A stretch of DNA of 64,000 bases. Origin: Oscheius tipulae. Its lineage: Eukaryota > Nematoda > Chromadorea > Rhabditida > Rhabditidae. Below are positions 21,248 through 33,817 of this stretch, piece after piece. The position numbers were made by a program, and so were the translations under genes. Under the pieces are notes generated by a model, which saw only the letters and a program-made list of their open reading frames with translations, made no database searches and was not told where the DNA came from. The stretch is from NCBI GenBank assembly GCA_037178975.1, contig JASJZH010000001.1, positions 2,232,001 through 2,296,000 of the forward strand, written 5' to 3'. How positions within the stretch are numbered: position 1 is the first letter of the stretch; the number at the start of each line of letters is the position of its first letter.

Positions 21248-23231
21248 ATGTCGATATTGGCTGAGCCGAGGAGAAAGCAACGGATCAGCATTGATCCCAA
21301 CAATCTGCAGTGGAGAGATGATGATAATGTAAGCTTTTTTCCTCTCTAAATAAGCCAATTTTTACAGAAAAAGGGCAAGAAAATGATGGAGAAGATGGGC
21401 TGGTCCGACGGCAACGGGTTGGGCCGAAATAAGCAGGGAAACGTGGACGCGGTGAAGCTGAAGGCCAACTATTCGGGAAAAGGACTCGGCGCGGACAAGA
21501 TTGCCTCCTATGACAGCACCTGGATCGGTCATCATGACGACTTTGCCGACCTCCTGGCCGCCTTGAACAAGAACAAGCCGAAGAGCGAGGAGACGGAGGA
21601 GGAGAAGAGCCAGCGCATGACCAAGATGTCTATCGAGCTGAGCTCCAAGAGCGTCAAGAGACGCATTCAGTGAGTTTTTTTCCTTGTTTCGGGATTAATT
21701 ATTGACAATAAGGTTGAACCGTGCTTGAATTCTTCCAAAAATTTATTCCCAAAATTCTCGTCTAATAATGACAGGATTTGGGTTAATTCTTCCTCCACAA
21801 GTTTGAGCATGTGAAGTAGTGCAGTAGTGAAGAAGGAGAGCCCTATTGAAATTGGTTAGATGCTTGTGCTTGACCGAGTGAATTAGCCTAAGCGGTTTAT
21901 TTTCTCATTTATCCACAAAAATGTTTTAGAATATGTTCACTTTTTCTGGAATACCTGGTCATGGCTGAACCTTTGTCGAAAATTATTCATGGCATGGAAA
22001 ATGACTGGTTTTGATGAATATTGAGAATGTTCTTGATCATTCCCGAAACTGGGTAAAACTCTCTAAATGACCGCTTTCAGCTACCAGAAGTTTACTCGTA
22101 TGAAGGACACTGCCAACTACTCGGCCCAGGACAAGTCTGCCGTCCTCGGGGTGGGTCTCAAGCGCACGAAAGAGGAATCCGATGAGGATACCAAGGTATT
22201 ACATTATTTTAATTCTGTTCCAGACAAAAATTCAGGAAAAGTCCGATTCCGATAGTGGTGTAACGACCGGCAACACGACCGTCAGTCAGCTCAGTGTCGG
22301 CGACTACTTTGCCGCCAAAATGGCCGCCTTAAAGGCCAACTCCCAGGCTTGTGCTACTGTCAAACAGGAGAAACTGGCTGTGAAGGAGGAAGAGCCGGAG
22401 GACGAGGAATATCGCGTCGGATTCAATCAGATCGGCTTCTCGTACGAGGATATCAAGGTCGAAATCAAGGAAGAGCTGGTAGAAGAGACTGAAGGGGATG
22501 AAAAAGCCAGAAGGAAGAGAGAAAAAAAAGCTGAGGAAGCAGAAGGAACGCGAACTGGTATGTAATTTTTTTTTGATACGGAGTGATGGGTTTTTGCAGG
22601 CTGAAGCTCAAGTAGAAGAGCCCGAAGTCGATGAGGAGGAAGCTGAGCGTCTGCGCAGAAAGGAGGAAAAACGACAGAAGAAGCTCGCAAAGAGGCAGAT
22701 GGAAGATGCTCAGGTATGTTTCTATTTTGGCGTGCGACGCTAGCCCACTTGAGATTGGTCTGCAAAATGATTAGCTCATTAGAATCTTGTTCAGCGTTTC
22801 ATGAGAAAGGCGAAAAGTTTTGTACAACCCATTCGAAAACTAAGTCAGCTTTTACATTCACGCAATACATTAAAATATTCGCCACGCCTCATATGTCGAA
22901 AACTCAGAATTGGAAAATATCTTTCTAGTCGCCTTTTGAAGAGCACTCGCAGGCGAACTTGAAGTCTTGTCAGAAACACCTACCTTTACATTAGCCGAAA
23001 CTACGTTTTTATTCGTCTTTTTCAACGTAGGCGAAGCGATTTCGAATTCTCTCAGCACAACACCAATATATCCGGACCCAAGCTTTTTTTTCATGCTCTA
23101 TCAGATCATTTCAGTCCGATGAGCCAGAAGAACTGACAGAAAAGCAGCGCAGGAAGATGGAAAAACGTCAGAGGAAGCTCGAAGAGGCTGAAGAGGTAGA
23201 AGAACCCAAGAAAAAAAAGTCCAAGGAGTAA
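21248..23231 (+). CDS. PINX1: PIN2/TERF1-interacting protein homologue (PINX1), G-patch protein
   Basis: Nucleolar G-patch protein; relatives act in rRNA maturation with a DEAH helicase and, in mammals and yeast, restrain telomerase. The N-terminus MSILAEPRRKQRISIDPNN closely follows the family start. The G-patch (about residues 28-75) reads MMEKMGWSDGNGLGRNKQG and YSGKGLGA, followed by WIGHHDDFADLLAALN. Downstream YQKFTRMKD and VGDYFAAKMAALKANS match the family's FxKFTKGKD and EYFAxxMAALK blocks; the latter is the telomerase-inhibitory part in the human protein. The tail is Glu/Lys-rich and ends KKKKSKE. Six exons, about 350 residues: 21248-21330, 21368-21670, 22079-22195, about 22236-22559, about 22600-22714 and 23114-23231. 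Two introns of about 400 nt have no recognised content. Confidence 0.95.
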
Positions 23232-23379
23232 TTCACTTCCTCATTTTTGGTTATTCTGTTATCCGACCATTTTGTTGATTTTTCTCTCAAGTGAAGAGGC
23301 TCCTTGTTTACTCGTAAATGTACACAGAAAAGTCTAGAAATTGGGCTCTAATAGCTAGCTTATGACAAAACAGAATTAA

Positions 23380-24487
23380 TTTAGTGTCCCTCCTCCGTCT
23401 GCTTGAATTCCTCGTATTCCTTTTCTGAGAGAAGTTCCTTCAGCTCTGCGGCATCCTTGACCTTCAGCTTGTACATCCAGCCTAAATTTACCGCGTAAGT
23501 TACGGAAAAAAACGAGTAAAATACCTTCATCGAAGGGACTTTTGTTGATTCGGCCGCTCTCATCCTCCAGAATGGTGTTCTTTTCCGTGACTGTGCCCGA
23601 AATTGGGGCGTAGATGTCAGAAGCAGCCTTGACGGACTCGACAGCGCCTGTAGAGTCGCCTTTCTCGATTTCCTTGTCCACGTCGGGCAGCTCAACGTAG
23701 ACAATGTCACCTAGTTGGTCCTGGAAGAAGGGATAAAATATTTTTTGGAGAAGCTATGAGATGATCTCCTTCAATTTAATGCGCTGTTTTTTTTGCTATA
23801 ATTACCGGCAAGGGAAAATCTAAGTGAAAGTTGTTGAAGTGAACTGAGAAAACTTGTATGGGATACGCCGTATACTGATAACCAGAAAAGCTGATTCATA
23901 TCGGTTTTGGATAAAACTTTATAGGCAACGGCTCCCGTTTTCTATCTGCGCTTTACAGCTGATTTATAGACCAAAAATGTTCAACTATTTCGCTGTTTTT
24001 TGCCTGGAAGGTCCTGGAATGTATGAGAATCTAATTTAGACATATAGCAAGGCCAAAATACTAAGCGAGTCTTATTTATGTTTTTTTTCTATAGGAAGCA
24101 AAAATTTTGGCCATCATAAGAAGCTTAAGGGAAAATCGGTAAGAGTAGTTCTGAAAGTAGACAAGTGCACACATAGATGACATAGAGCTACCGGAAAAAA
24201 ACGGCTCACTTTCATGCTGAAATGCTTTTTTGCACGAGATTCGCGAACAACTGGAATAAGAAACCTACAGCAGCAAAATCCGTGATTCCAACTGTGCCAA
24301 TGTTGCCCTCGACGCTGACCCATTCGTGCTTCTTAGTGTATCTTCGCTCTATATTTCTTTTTGTCAACAAAACTTTTTTTTTGTTACCTGCATTCAAAGC
24401 GGCAGAGAACTGTAGTGATCTGGCTGGGACAAGGACTCGTTCTACTCCAGCTGCAAGTCTGACGGAGCTTCGGAAGAGAGCAGCCAT
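23380..24487 (-). CDS. gcsh-1: Glycine cleavage system H protein, mitochondrial
   Basis: Lipoyl carrier that shuttles the aminomethyl group between the P, T and L proteins of glycine cleavage in mitochondria. The start at 24487 gives a basic amphipathic leader (MAALFRSSVRLAAGVERVL) typical of a mitochondrial target peptide. Then RYTKKHEWVSVEGNIGTVGIT, DQLGDIVYVELPDVD, and GAVESVKAASDIYAPISG, where the Lys of ESVKAAS is the lipoylated residue, followed by SPFDEG, WMYKLKV and a C-terminal helix to the stop at 23380. Introns at about 24320-24395, about 23720-24265 (long) and about 23482-23525. Convergent with PINX1. Confidence 0.97.
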
Positions 24488-25333
24488 TCCTAAAACTAAA
24501 AAGTAATAATCAATGGTAAGGAGAGGCAGATATTGGGAGACAATAGTGGTCTGCCGTGGTGTAACCAGCCCGCTTCGTTGATAAGGCGACAAGGGCACTT
24601 TTCGACAGCGTCGACACACTAAATGTACCGACAGTTCGGGGAGACTGATAGGGGATGCAGAATGTAGACAAAATGGCCTGATTGGCTGGCTGCACGTGGG
24701 AAAGTGACTTTGGGAATGAAAATTAAGGAACCAGGACTTGAACCAGCCTTTTGATGTACTTTGGCATCTTGATTACGGCATCTTATCGCGGCAAACGTGA
24801 ACGATAACATAAACAAAGCGTTGAAAAGCAATAGAGTACGATTAGGACAGCTAAATAATAAAAAAAGGGCGTGTGGGCAAGTTTACATTGAGATAAACAA
24901 AATTATGGGGCTCTGGAGATGGTGCAACAGCATTTCTCCTGTATTTGTACAGAAAAAATTACCAGAAAAGGGGTGAAAATTATTAAGAAAACGAGAAAGA
25001 GGGAAGAGAAACGATATAAGAAATTTTACTTTCCCGCCGAAGAGTTTTCAAAAAGGCAAAATAGCGGCAAATCAAAATTTTAAAATTTCTAACTTATAGG
25101 TCTCTTCTCCCTTTCCAGTATATTTATGACTATTTACTTGCCTTTATCCCTGTGCCAAAGCAGGGCTATTCACTGGATGTAAATAAACACAAGTTTTGAC
25201 GGCAGTACGCAAAAACTCGGCCCAGTTCTTTCGAAATCAAGAGACTTTGCCTTTTCTCAATTCTGAGACCTTTATTGTCTTTTTCTCACATGCATATTAA
25301 TTGAAAATCGTATAATTCCAGAAAAAGTCAAAA
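24488..25333. other. Intergenic between gcsh-1 and xpa-1
   Basis: No gene seen. Divergent promoters expected. A B-box-like GGTTCAAGTCC on the minus strand (about 24733) hints at another tRNA-like fragment, without a supporting A box. Confidence 0.45.
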
Positions 25334-26429
25334 ATGTCAAAGAGAAGATATAATCCGACGCTGGAGGAGGATAGGATGCCGATTGTGGAGAAGTTGTACA
25401 AGTAAGTTCGTTTTCTTTTTCTGAATCTTGTTTCTCTCAATTTTTCTTCCTAAAAAGACTTTTGTAGAGCGAAAAACACCAGTTTCCAAGGCTCCGGAGG
25501 AGGTTTCGAGGCCGACGACGATGAACGTGCCGAGATCAGGGAAAGAATTGCCGACGCTAACCAGAAAAGTAAGCCATTGTGTCCTCGTTTTTATCAATTT
25601 TTTCAACCAGAACTCGACGCTGCAGCTGGAACCAAAAGTAGACCGGACGATTGCACGAAATGCTCTCGTCCAATGCTCGAATCGTGGCTCTGGGAGCGCT
25701 ACTGTCACGCGGTCTGCGACTCGTGCCGCGACGACAACGATGAACACAAGCTGCTGCCCAGAACCGACGTCAAAACGACCTACATGCTCAAGGACGAGGA
25801 TCTCGACGTGAGGGTACCGCCTCTCCGCTTCTACGCGAAGAAAAATCCACACAATCCGCGGTATGGACACATGAAGCTGTATCTAAAGTGCCAGGTAAGG
25901 TTTTAGCAGTTCCTTGACTGTAAAACGCTTAGGTTGTCGAGAGAATGCTAGAAGTGCACGGCAGTTTTGCTGAACTCGAGGACGCGAAGGCTAGGAGGAG
26001 CGATATCCGGGAAGCCAAGGCGGAAAGACAGTTCGAGAAGAAGATCAAGGAGATGAAGAAACAGGTAAGGACGGGAATTGTAAAAATAGAAAAACTGATA
26101 GGCTGTCAAATTGTAGCCTCGTGTTGTTCCTGTTTTCCTCTTTTTCTTCCACTTTCCACTTTCGAAAAGCCAAAGACATCTTCCTACCAGACCTGTACTG
26201 GGGCCATCCATAGGAAAAGTTTCTGTGAACTTTCCTTGGCGAAGCTTGAAGCGCACGACTCTCGTGCTATTCATCACTCTATTTTCAGATCCGCGGAGCC
26301 GGAATCCAGGCCAAGCCGACCCAGGCACACCAGCACCGCTTCGGCCCGGAAAGACACGACGCGGCGACGGATGAATACGTGAAGACGTGCGTCGACTGTG
26401 ACTACGAGATGCGCTACGAGAAGATGTAG
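25334..26429 (+). CDS. xpa-1: DNA damage-binding protein XPA
   Basis: Core nucleotide excision repair factor that verifies the lesion and binds DNA at the bubble edge. Exons 25334-25401, 25468-25568, 25611-25894, 25933-26064 and 26289-26429 give about 241 residues. The zinc finger is CTKC...CDSC (four Cys, about residues 67-90), followed by HKLLPRTDVKTTYMLKDEDL, PPLRFYAKKNPHNPRYGHM, KLYLKCQVVERMLEVHGS and a long basic helix. The end, HQHRFGPE...TCVDCDYEMRYEKM, keeps the C-terminal Cys pair of the family. The GSGGGFE stretch before the finger matches the family's GGGF motif that binds ERCC1. Conserved throughout, no breaks. Confidence 0.97.
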
Positions 26430-28533
26430 TTTTTTCCTTACTTTTTCTGCTGTATACACGGGTCAATTTTTCTTATAAACGCGTTCTCCATATATCCATT
26501 TCTTTCTCAATAGCTTTTCGAGATCCTCAATTGTTTCCAGGCTGAAAAAGGCGAAAACAGAAGCAAGAGGATGAAAAACTTCTTCGTTAGGGTTTCTCTT
26601 TACTCCGAGGGTAATTAGACCGTTGTTTCCGCCGGTTTAACTGCCGTGGATCGGCCGCTCCGCCCAGGCCATCCGGGAAGTCCGCTGTCTGCGCCAATCT
26701 GCATTCCATTCTCTTCTTTAATTGAAGTTAACAGCCTGGAAGGGACATCCAGCAGCTCCTCTTTTTGCTCTTCGTTGAGCTATTAATATACGGGAAACCA
26801 GTCGTTGCGGAAACTCGAAAACATTGTTGGAGATCGAACCCCGATCGCTTAGAATTATAGCCTAGCGCGCAAACCCCTGAGCTATTCGTTCTAAGGTCGC
26901 GATTTGTGCGGACGGACACTGTTTCGCTTTAGAGTTAGGGAGAAAGTTTGTTTGGAGGAGTCCAAGTGTTTATAACGATGTCTCCTAAAAGAGGCAAGGA
27001 GAGCATGTCCTTTTCTCTATTTCTGATTCTGTCCCATCGCCCTCGCCTCCTCCTAATGCAATTACTATTCTCGTTTTTCGCTCACACTTCCTCTTTGCTT
27101 ATGTCACATTGTTTATTCTTCTTGAAGTCTATTACTGTCCCTGTCCATACCTACAGTTTGTTGTCCTTGACTGTAGAATATTTAACATCAAATACTTGAC
27201 CTCTCTCCCTGTCTATGTCGTACGCTTTTGTGACAGTGAAACACTACAGTCTGTCATATTGACTTACTAATGTCTTCTGCTTTTCCCAAATTATGTAGCT
27301 AGCCATCCAACACACCTCTATCTCTCTCACCTTGTACTTGTTTCCATTTCCTGTTTCCTCTGTCTCTCTATTTGCTTCCTATCCTTCTCATCGTTCTTTT
27401 CACTTTACTCGTTCTTTCTTTTCCCAAAAAGGAACGAGAGTGACTGAGCCCTAATTGGGACAGAGTGACGTCTTCTCGAGGGAGGCGAACCCGATAAGTA
27501 GGTCCCTCTCGAAGGTACACACACCCCGTTCCTCTTTCCCAAGTGAGAGAGTTACTGCTCATAACACACATACTTGCACGTTCTCTCTACTTTTTCCTTA
27601 CTAACCGTTCAATTTGTAGCCTATGGTCCTCGAGTTCAACGACAACAGTCGTAAAGCTAGTCACCAGTCGAGCTTATTAGCTACCTAATACGATTGACTG
27701 CGAGTAATTTCCGTCGGAGTAATCACGCGACTCACAACAATAATCAGAGACTGATACTGGTGATCTTTTGAACAGATCGATGGTTTCTGGCCAGTTATTG
27801 CTGAGGATATTAGTTCTTTTTCTAGCGTTCCATATCTATCACTGGACTCATTCTTTTCGGTTCTAATACTCAACTTTTCATTTTAGCGATGTCCAACAAA
27901 TTTCTAAATTGTAACGAAGATTCATTTCTTTGCAATAACTGTAGCCTACCCCGATTATTAAATTCACAACGTATGGCATAAATTCCAATCTCACAAGAGG
28001 CGTAGAAACGCAGGATTGCTGGTAGATACGATAGGGTTCAGGTAATGTGACGAAGGGGCGGGATAACTTGGATAGGGCAGCACGTGATCGCCTGTATTGT
28101 ACAGAAGGTTAGAAACATGAATAACGATAGACATACTGTACGTAGGCCAGAAAGAGCATGTTCGAGTTTGGTCTGTAAAACGTGATAAGAATAGGTCGTC
28201 TAGACGTAGATTAGAGAGAAGACAGGATTACTACAATTTCTAGTCTTGAACCTGTGCTTCTGCTCAAAGAAGTCCATGTCTCTCGAAAGTCTGTCCTGTA
28301 AAACACCGGGATGTACAGTAGATACCAAATCATCAACCTCTGCTACCTTTTCTCTGATTCACTCTATTCCACTGATCTTTCTGGCCCTTTGCCTGCTATT
28401 TCTTTGTTCTTTCCTGATCTCGAGTTCTCTAATTCCGCAATGACCACTCCATCGGGACCTCATTCTCTTGGCCCATGACTAACTTTTCCAACTCAAACAT
28501 TCAACAAGTCACATTTGCAGAAAGGCAGCGAAG
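26430..28533. other. Gene-poor, repeat-bearing interval
   Basis: About 2.1 kb between XPA and the first candidate globin exon. I see no protein motif. It contains a tRNA-like element (26815-26897, minus), CT-rich sequence (27000-27400) and short low-complexity frames. Confidence 0.45.
26815..26897 (-). repeat. tRNA-like element
   Basis: On the minus strand AATAGCTCAGGGGTTTGCGC (A-box region) and GGGGTTCGATC (B box) are spaced about as in a tRNA. Stem pairing is partial, so I do not call a functional tRNA. Confidence 0.5.
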
Positions 28534-31500
28534 ATGGCCGTGGTTTCGAGCGACGTTGAGGTCAAGACATCGTGTTGCTGGTCAGTTTGTTTTCTATTCT
28601 TGAGTTTCATTGAAACACGTAAACTCTCACATGACTCTCGAATTTAAAAATTTAAAAATTAAAAATTGATCCAAGTCTAGACAAAAAATATAAAGCAAAA
28701 GATATTTTCCTATGCGCGAGAGCTGAACCCGACACATATTCCTTCGTAGGTGAAGTGCTAACTGACTGAGCTATATAGTCTATTTCCAACGTCCAGCGGC
28801 ACCTGAATTTGAACGCTGACGGCACAGTATTTGCGCGCGAACAAAAAATTCCAAAACTTTGAAATTTCTTCATTTTCCGCATACTTTTTTACAAATACTG
28901 ACTGTGTAACCGAATTCTAGACATGCATAAACCTACTTGACAACAAATTTTTGGGGAAATATTTAAGAAAAGCGTTGAAAATGGCTAAAATATGTGAGCA
29001 GAGCCCTATTTTCGGCTTCCACGCTTTATTAGGCGTTTTTCTGGCAGATTTTTCTACAAAATGGGTGTCAAGTAGATATTCTTAGGCCCCGAATCCAATG
29101 CCAATGTTAAAACAACGAAAAAATGGCTGTAAACACTCAAAAATAGCGAATCTGAGCCCGGGCTACTGTAATTTCCTCGCAAGACCTTTCGCATTCTACC
29201 TTTAAAGAATTCGTAAGTGCCGCTGGAGGTTGGAAATAGACTATAGTCCATTTGCGACACCACAGTTTAAAAATCCGCTCGGCATTTGCGCGCGAAGAAG
29301 AAATTTTCCCATTTTCCCGGCATCTTTTTACTTTTCTGTTAGTGTTAACGTATTCTAGGCATGTAAAAACCTACTTGTCACCAAAATTACGTGAAACCCC
29401 CGCTCTGTAAACCATGATTTTTGGTCCATTTTAACGTCATGTAGTTATTTACACACGCAAGAAGAAAAACTAGCTTTTGTCAGTGGGCAAATCGTGGTGG
29501 AACCCAAATTTTCGTTTTCAAAAAACCTTTAAAGTACTGACTATTTGTTGGAAACAGACTATACATGGGCAAACCCGGCGGCGCTTTCCAGAAAATACTT
29601 GACTCTAAATAGGAAACAACAACATTGAGTTAAGAAAAATGTGGGGAGTTTCGGTTTAACTGATATCCTGGTGCACTTGGAGTCTCCAAAAAAGAGTCCC
29701 GGCCCATTCCTCGTTTACTCAGTTTGTGTGCCTGATTTCGTTATTGGCTCCTCTCTCCCCTCTCTTCTTTGCACCGCTTGGGGAGAGGCCGACCTGAATT
29801 GAAACGGGCGCTCTCTTCCTCTCTTCCAATGGAGCCTATTCGTCTGGATATAGACGACATCCTGCTGTAAGTTTCTAGATGTTTTCAAGATGAGGGGATT
29901 CTGCAGAGACGTCAGAATGACTAGGATAGCAGGAAACCCACGCCCCTGTAGAAGTGTCTCTCACTCTGTCTTTTTGTCTCTCCTGACCCAGGGATTCTAA
30001 TATCTCAATACGTAGATCAAAATAGCCAGCCAATCAGACCAAATGCCGCCCATCCCACCTAATTGTCTCAATGACTCTCCTCTTTTAATTAACTTCCCAT
30101 CCTCTTTCTCTGCCCTCCAGAATCAACAATCCGCCCGTGAGCTATGCCCGTCGACCCTAGCAGGTAGAGTTTCTTTTGCAGAAACGATGTTAGCTCTTCG
30201 AAGCACGAGCATCTTTGAGAATGAAGATCGCCGAGGGAGCTCACGCAGAAAACCCGTACTTTGTAGTCTTTAGAATTGAACTTGTATGGTACAGGATAAT
30301 CCACTTAACCCTGCACAAGGATTAGTGGGGTAGAAAGAGAAAGAGACAGAGAGTCAGAGAGACATAGAGGAACAGAGTCAAAAAGTTCAATCATCTGGAA
30401 AAGGTTCATTTGGGTTTTCAGGACCACTTTTTGCCCCATGTTTTAAGCTTTAAACTTGAACATAATCCTGCTCACTGGCTTTGCAAAATAGGGCTTCTCT
30501 CTTTCTCCAATTAGGCGAGGCGTATAATCCGTTCAAATTTCGGAACAGAGATCTCAGTCTCGTCTCTGAACCTGAAGGTTGATTCGACTTCTTCTCAAGT
30601 TATTCCGCCCTTCTTGCTCCCCGATAAAGAGGCCGTCAAACACAATTATGTCACAAGCATCTAGAAGACATGTTTTCTACTCACATACTACATTGTTTTA
30701 TGCTATAAATAGGGTAGAAAACTTCCGCCAAAACAATTTTTTGGGATGCTCATGTGACAGTGCAAGAGCCGCACGCACTTTCCAACTGCATTACCCACCA
30801 GGTTTTAGGTTTTTGCAATGCCATGAGACAGTTTTCACTGTTCTTTGGAATAAAGGATTTAACTTTTTAAATTTGCGATGCTTTGCAAAGCTGTAGCTCG
30901 TTTTGTGCTCTACATATTTGCAAAACATTCCTAAAAAAATATGACGTCTTATGCCTGAAAAATACATTTGAAATAGGAGCCCAATCGCATGTCGGTAATC
31001 GTCCAGATCTAATATCTTCTTTCGAGTAGTGATGCCAATGCTATGACTTCCCCGAGAGGAAATTTGTGAAGAACAGAAATTCGTAGATTAGTCCATCCCT
31101 ACTGAGCTTCAGTACCTCCACTGAGTATAGATCTCTCTCACGCATGTTCTCCATATTTGCTCAAATCTCCCAGACGATTAATCCAAGTAGACGGAGAGAA
31201 GGAGGGGGAGAGAGTGTGTCTCAATAATTATTCATAGTTTCTCGTGCGAAATACTCGAATCCGTAAGGTCTGTGATCAGAGGCTGCTCTTTTATCTCTCA
31301 ATCTCTTTCTCTCTCACTCTATATGTCTCTCTCCTTCTCAGCTTTTTACGACCCATTGTTCATACATGTGAGAAGACACCAGAATCCCTCAGAGGTGATC
31401 ACCCTACCCTTCAGTCCATTCTCTCTCATTCTGCAAGAGAACAACCTCTTTTGAAAATGAATGTACCAGACAGAGAGGGTAATTATCCTCTTCGCTCTCA

Positions 31501-33817
31501 CACTAATGAATTGCTATTCTGATTTCGGAGAGGGGAACGGCCGCATCTCCTTATAATAGTTGCAGCTTGGTTTTTTTGTTTCTAAAGTCTCATTCTTTTT
31601 TGTTATGAACATAAAGTCAACGGCACAGAGACAGGGGGACAGAGAGACAGAGACATTAACAGTGAGGAGCAGTTCCAAGTCGTCTGAACATGTGATACAA
31701 CCGTAGGCAATTTTCCACCTAGAAACCCCTACTCTTTCTATTAGCTCCAATCCTCTCCCTGTCCCCAGTCTAGCAATGCGTCTTCCTCTATCTCTCCAGA
31801 AGAAAACTGATAGGTACACAATCCAGAAGAGCAGAAAGGGCTTTGATTGAGGAAATGATCTCTCTTTTGCAGGCGCTGCTCCATGCCCAGTCTGAGCAGG
31901 ATGCCGTCGGCTGCACGAAATCTGATGTCCAACATGTTTAGCTTCTTCCAGTCGTCGCCAGCACATAATGGGTGAGTAAGAGTAGGTGCTAGAGAGAAAT
32001 CTCGCCTCTGGGGACCTTTGCTTGTTCTTCGTCATTCGGTAGCCCCGACGCGGCTTCAATATCTCTCCTCCCAGTAGGCTATTCGCCTTGCAAATATCGA
32101 AGAAGTTGCGACAACAGGACCTGTTTTCTTGTTTTGAATCTCCATACTGCTAATTTCCTATGAGTTTTCCCCTGGGATACTACCTCCCTTCCTTCTACTA
32201 TTCAATCACCTCGACTCGGCTGGTAGGAGAAAAGAGGCCAGAAAAAGAATCTCTTTGATGGATCTCCCGAAAGCCGTTTCCGGGGTGTCTCTAGCTCCGG
32301 ATACTCCCTCACTGCGCACTTCGATCTCTTCCAGAATGAAGTGTCTCTGTCTTTATATCTCTCTGTCTCTCCCTCTCTGTGTTGATCTGTCTCTCTGTTC
32401 CTCTGTCTCTCTGCTTCTCTGTTTCTCTGTCTTTTTTATCTCTGTCCTTTCCCACGCACCAGCTTGTCCCAGCATGTACCCGCCTCAGATCCGATTACTA
32501 CGCGCAATAACATGAAAACGTATGCTCAAAAAAAGTCCGTTCCTCTCCCCTTTCCCGCTGTTAATTTGGCGGCAAAAACGTCAAAGTGCATACGCTACAC
32601 ATTAGTGCCTTTTAGAGGACGAAAGATTGATTCTGCTCTCGAATACTCGCTAAAGCTCTTTATTTTCAGTGTCACCGACAAAGCAAAAGTCTTCTCCACG
32701 CCGCAGATAGACCGAAAGAACAAAGTGGCGCAGCAAAGGAGGAACAGTGAGACAGATATGAACGGTAAAAGCGTGGGAAAGGTGGGTATTTAAACGTTTG
32801 ATCTTCTTTTTATGCCTTCTACGTCAAAATCTGCATTGAACTATTTTCAGAGAATCTACGTCGAGAATATCGAACACTGGGAGCCGACTGTAACAGAGAA
32901 GGAGCTATTACGGAGGACCTGGAGCGACGAGTTCGAGTTCCTGTACAATTTGGGGTGAGTAAATATTTAACCTTCCGTGCTCAGGTACTGCCGTGATATT
33001 CAATTCTTGTCGGTCCCTTTTTGGAACACGTCTTCCTAAGTACAGGCTGCGAGCTGTGTTGTTCCCGTAAGCAAGAATCAAGCAAGAATTCAGTATAATA
33101 TTTCAAGCTCCCCAAGAGTCCCAAAACGAATTTACTGACAATTTGATGTGGGGCTTTATAATCTACCGTCCATTGTGAAGTTTTTGAACTTTTTTTTGAT
33201 GACCGCAAACGCGAGAAAGTGACTAGTTTTAGGTCCCGAAACCTAATTCCCAATGGTTCTTGCATAATGATAGTGGCCCCGACATTCCATACTTTTCAGC
33301 TCGTCCATCTATTTTTATATCTTCGAACATAACCCCAACTGCAAGAAACTATTCCCCTACATTGAGAGCTACGGAGACAGTTGGAAGGATTCGAAGGAGT
33401 TCCGAAGTCAGGCCTTGAAATTTGTCCAGACGCTGGCTCAAGTCGTCAAAAATGTCTACCACATGGACAGGATCAAGCCATACTTGTATGATGTCGGCCA
33501 AAGGCACTGCAAGTTCGCGAATCGAGGATTCAAGCATGAGTACTGGGATGACTTCCAGGATGCTATGGACTACTCTCTAAGTGATCATATGAACAAGCTA
33601 CCGGATTTCAGTGATCAGGATAAGGCGGAGGCTGTGAGGGTGAGTAGACAGAGATATAGGGACAGTGACAGTTGGTAGACAGAGATAGAGAGATAGTGAT
33701 AGTGACTATCAAAATCCGATAATTTTCTAGGTCTGGCGAACACTGGCCCTCTTTGTGGTAGTCCATATGAAACAGGGCTTCGTGGATGGCTTGAAAGGGA
33801 TCAACGTCTACAAATAA
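28534..33817 (+). CDS. Globin (nematode GLB family) with two possible first exons
   Basis: Haem-binding globin fold of about 260 residues with N-terminal extension. Core exons about 31873-31971, 32671-32781, 32851-32954, 33299-33639 and 33731-33817. The globin domain starts RRTWSDEFEFLYNLG (helix A), then SSIYFYIFEHNPNCKKLFPYI (B-C-CD), FRSQALKFVQTL (E; Gln at the likely E7 position), YDVGQRHCKFANRGF (F; proximal His) and VWRTLALFVVVHMKQGF (H). Two upstream exons end in the same phase and both splice in frame to the exon at about 31873: 28534-28580 (MAVVSSDVEVKTSCCW, after an ACATTTGCAG acceptor) and 29829-29866 (MEPIRLDIDDILL). They look like alternative first exons; the first puts a Cys pair near the N-terminus. 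Long introns carry CTCTGT arrays. Role (oxygen, NO or redox sensing) unknown. Confidence 0.9.
28715..28796 (-). repeat. tRNA-like element in the first globin intron
   Basis: On the minus strand TATAGCTCAGTCAGTTAGCAC is a good A-box region, followed by GGGTTCAGCTC, a weaker B box. It directly adjoins a 32-bp sequence repeated inverted at about 29217-29248. Confidence 0.5.
28768..29248. repeat. Segment bounded by a 32-bp inverted repeat, with internal direct repeats nearby
   Basis: CTATATAGTCTATTTCCAAC at about 28768-28799 returns inverted at about 29217-29248 (GTTGGAAATAGACTATAG), with perhaps one or two mismatches over 32 bp. A related GGAAACAGACTATAC lies near 29550. The words ATTTGCGCGCGAA and ACCTACTTG[AT]CA recur in direct order at 28830/28935 and 29287/29370, so two diverged copies of a 0.4-0.5 kb unit seem present. 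Confidence 0.55.
32338..32445 (+). repeat. CTCTGT-rich array in a globin intron
   Basis: Imperfect CTCTGTCTCTCTGTT repeats within the 0.7 kb intron 31972-32670. The first clear members of an array class common from here to 62 kb. Confidence 0.8.

Noticed and set aside
17836..28796. Functional tRNA genes at 17836, 19303, 26815 and 28715
   Set aside because: A and B boxes are present but acceptor and D or T stems pair poorly, and most lie in introns; better read as SINE heads or tRNA pseudogenes.
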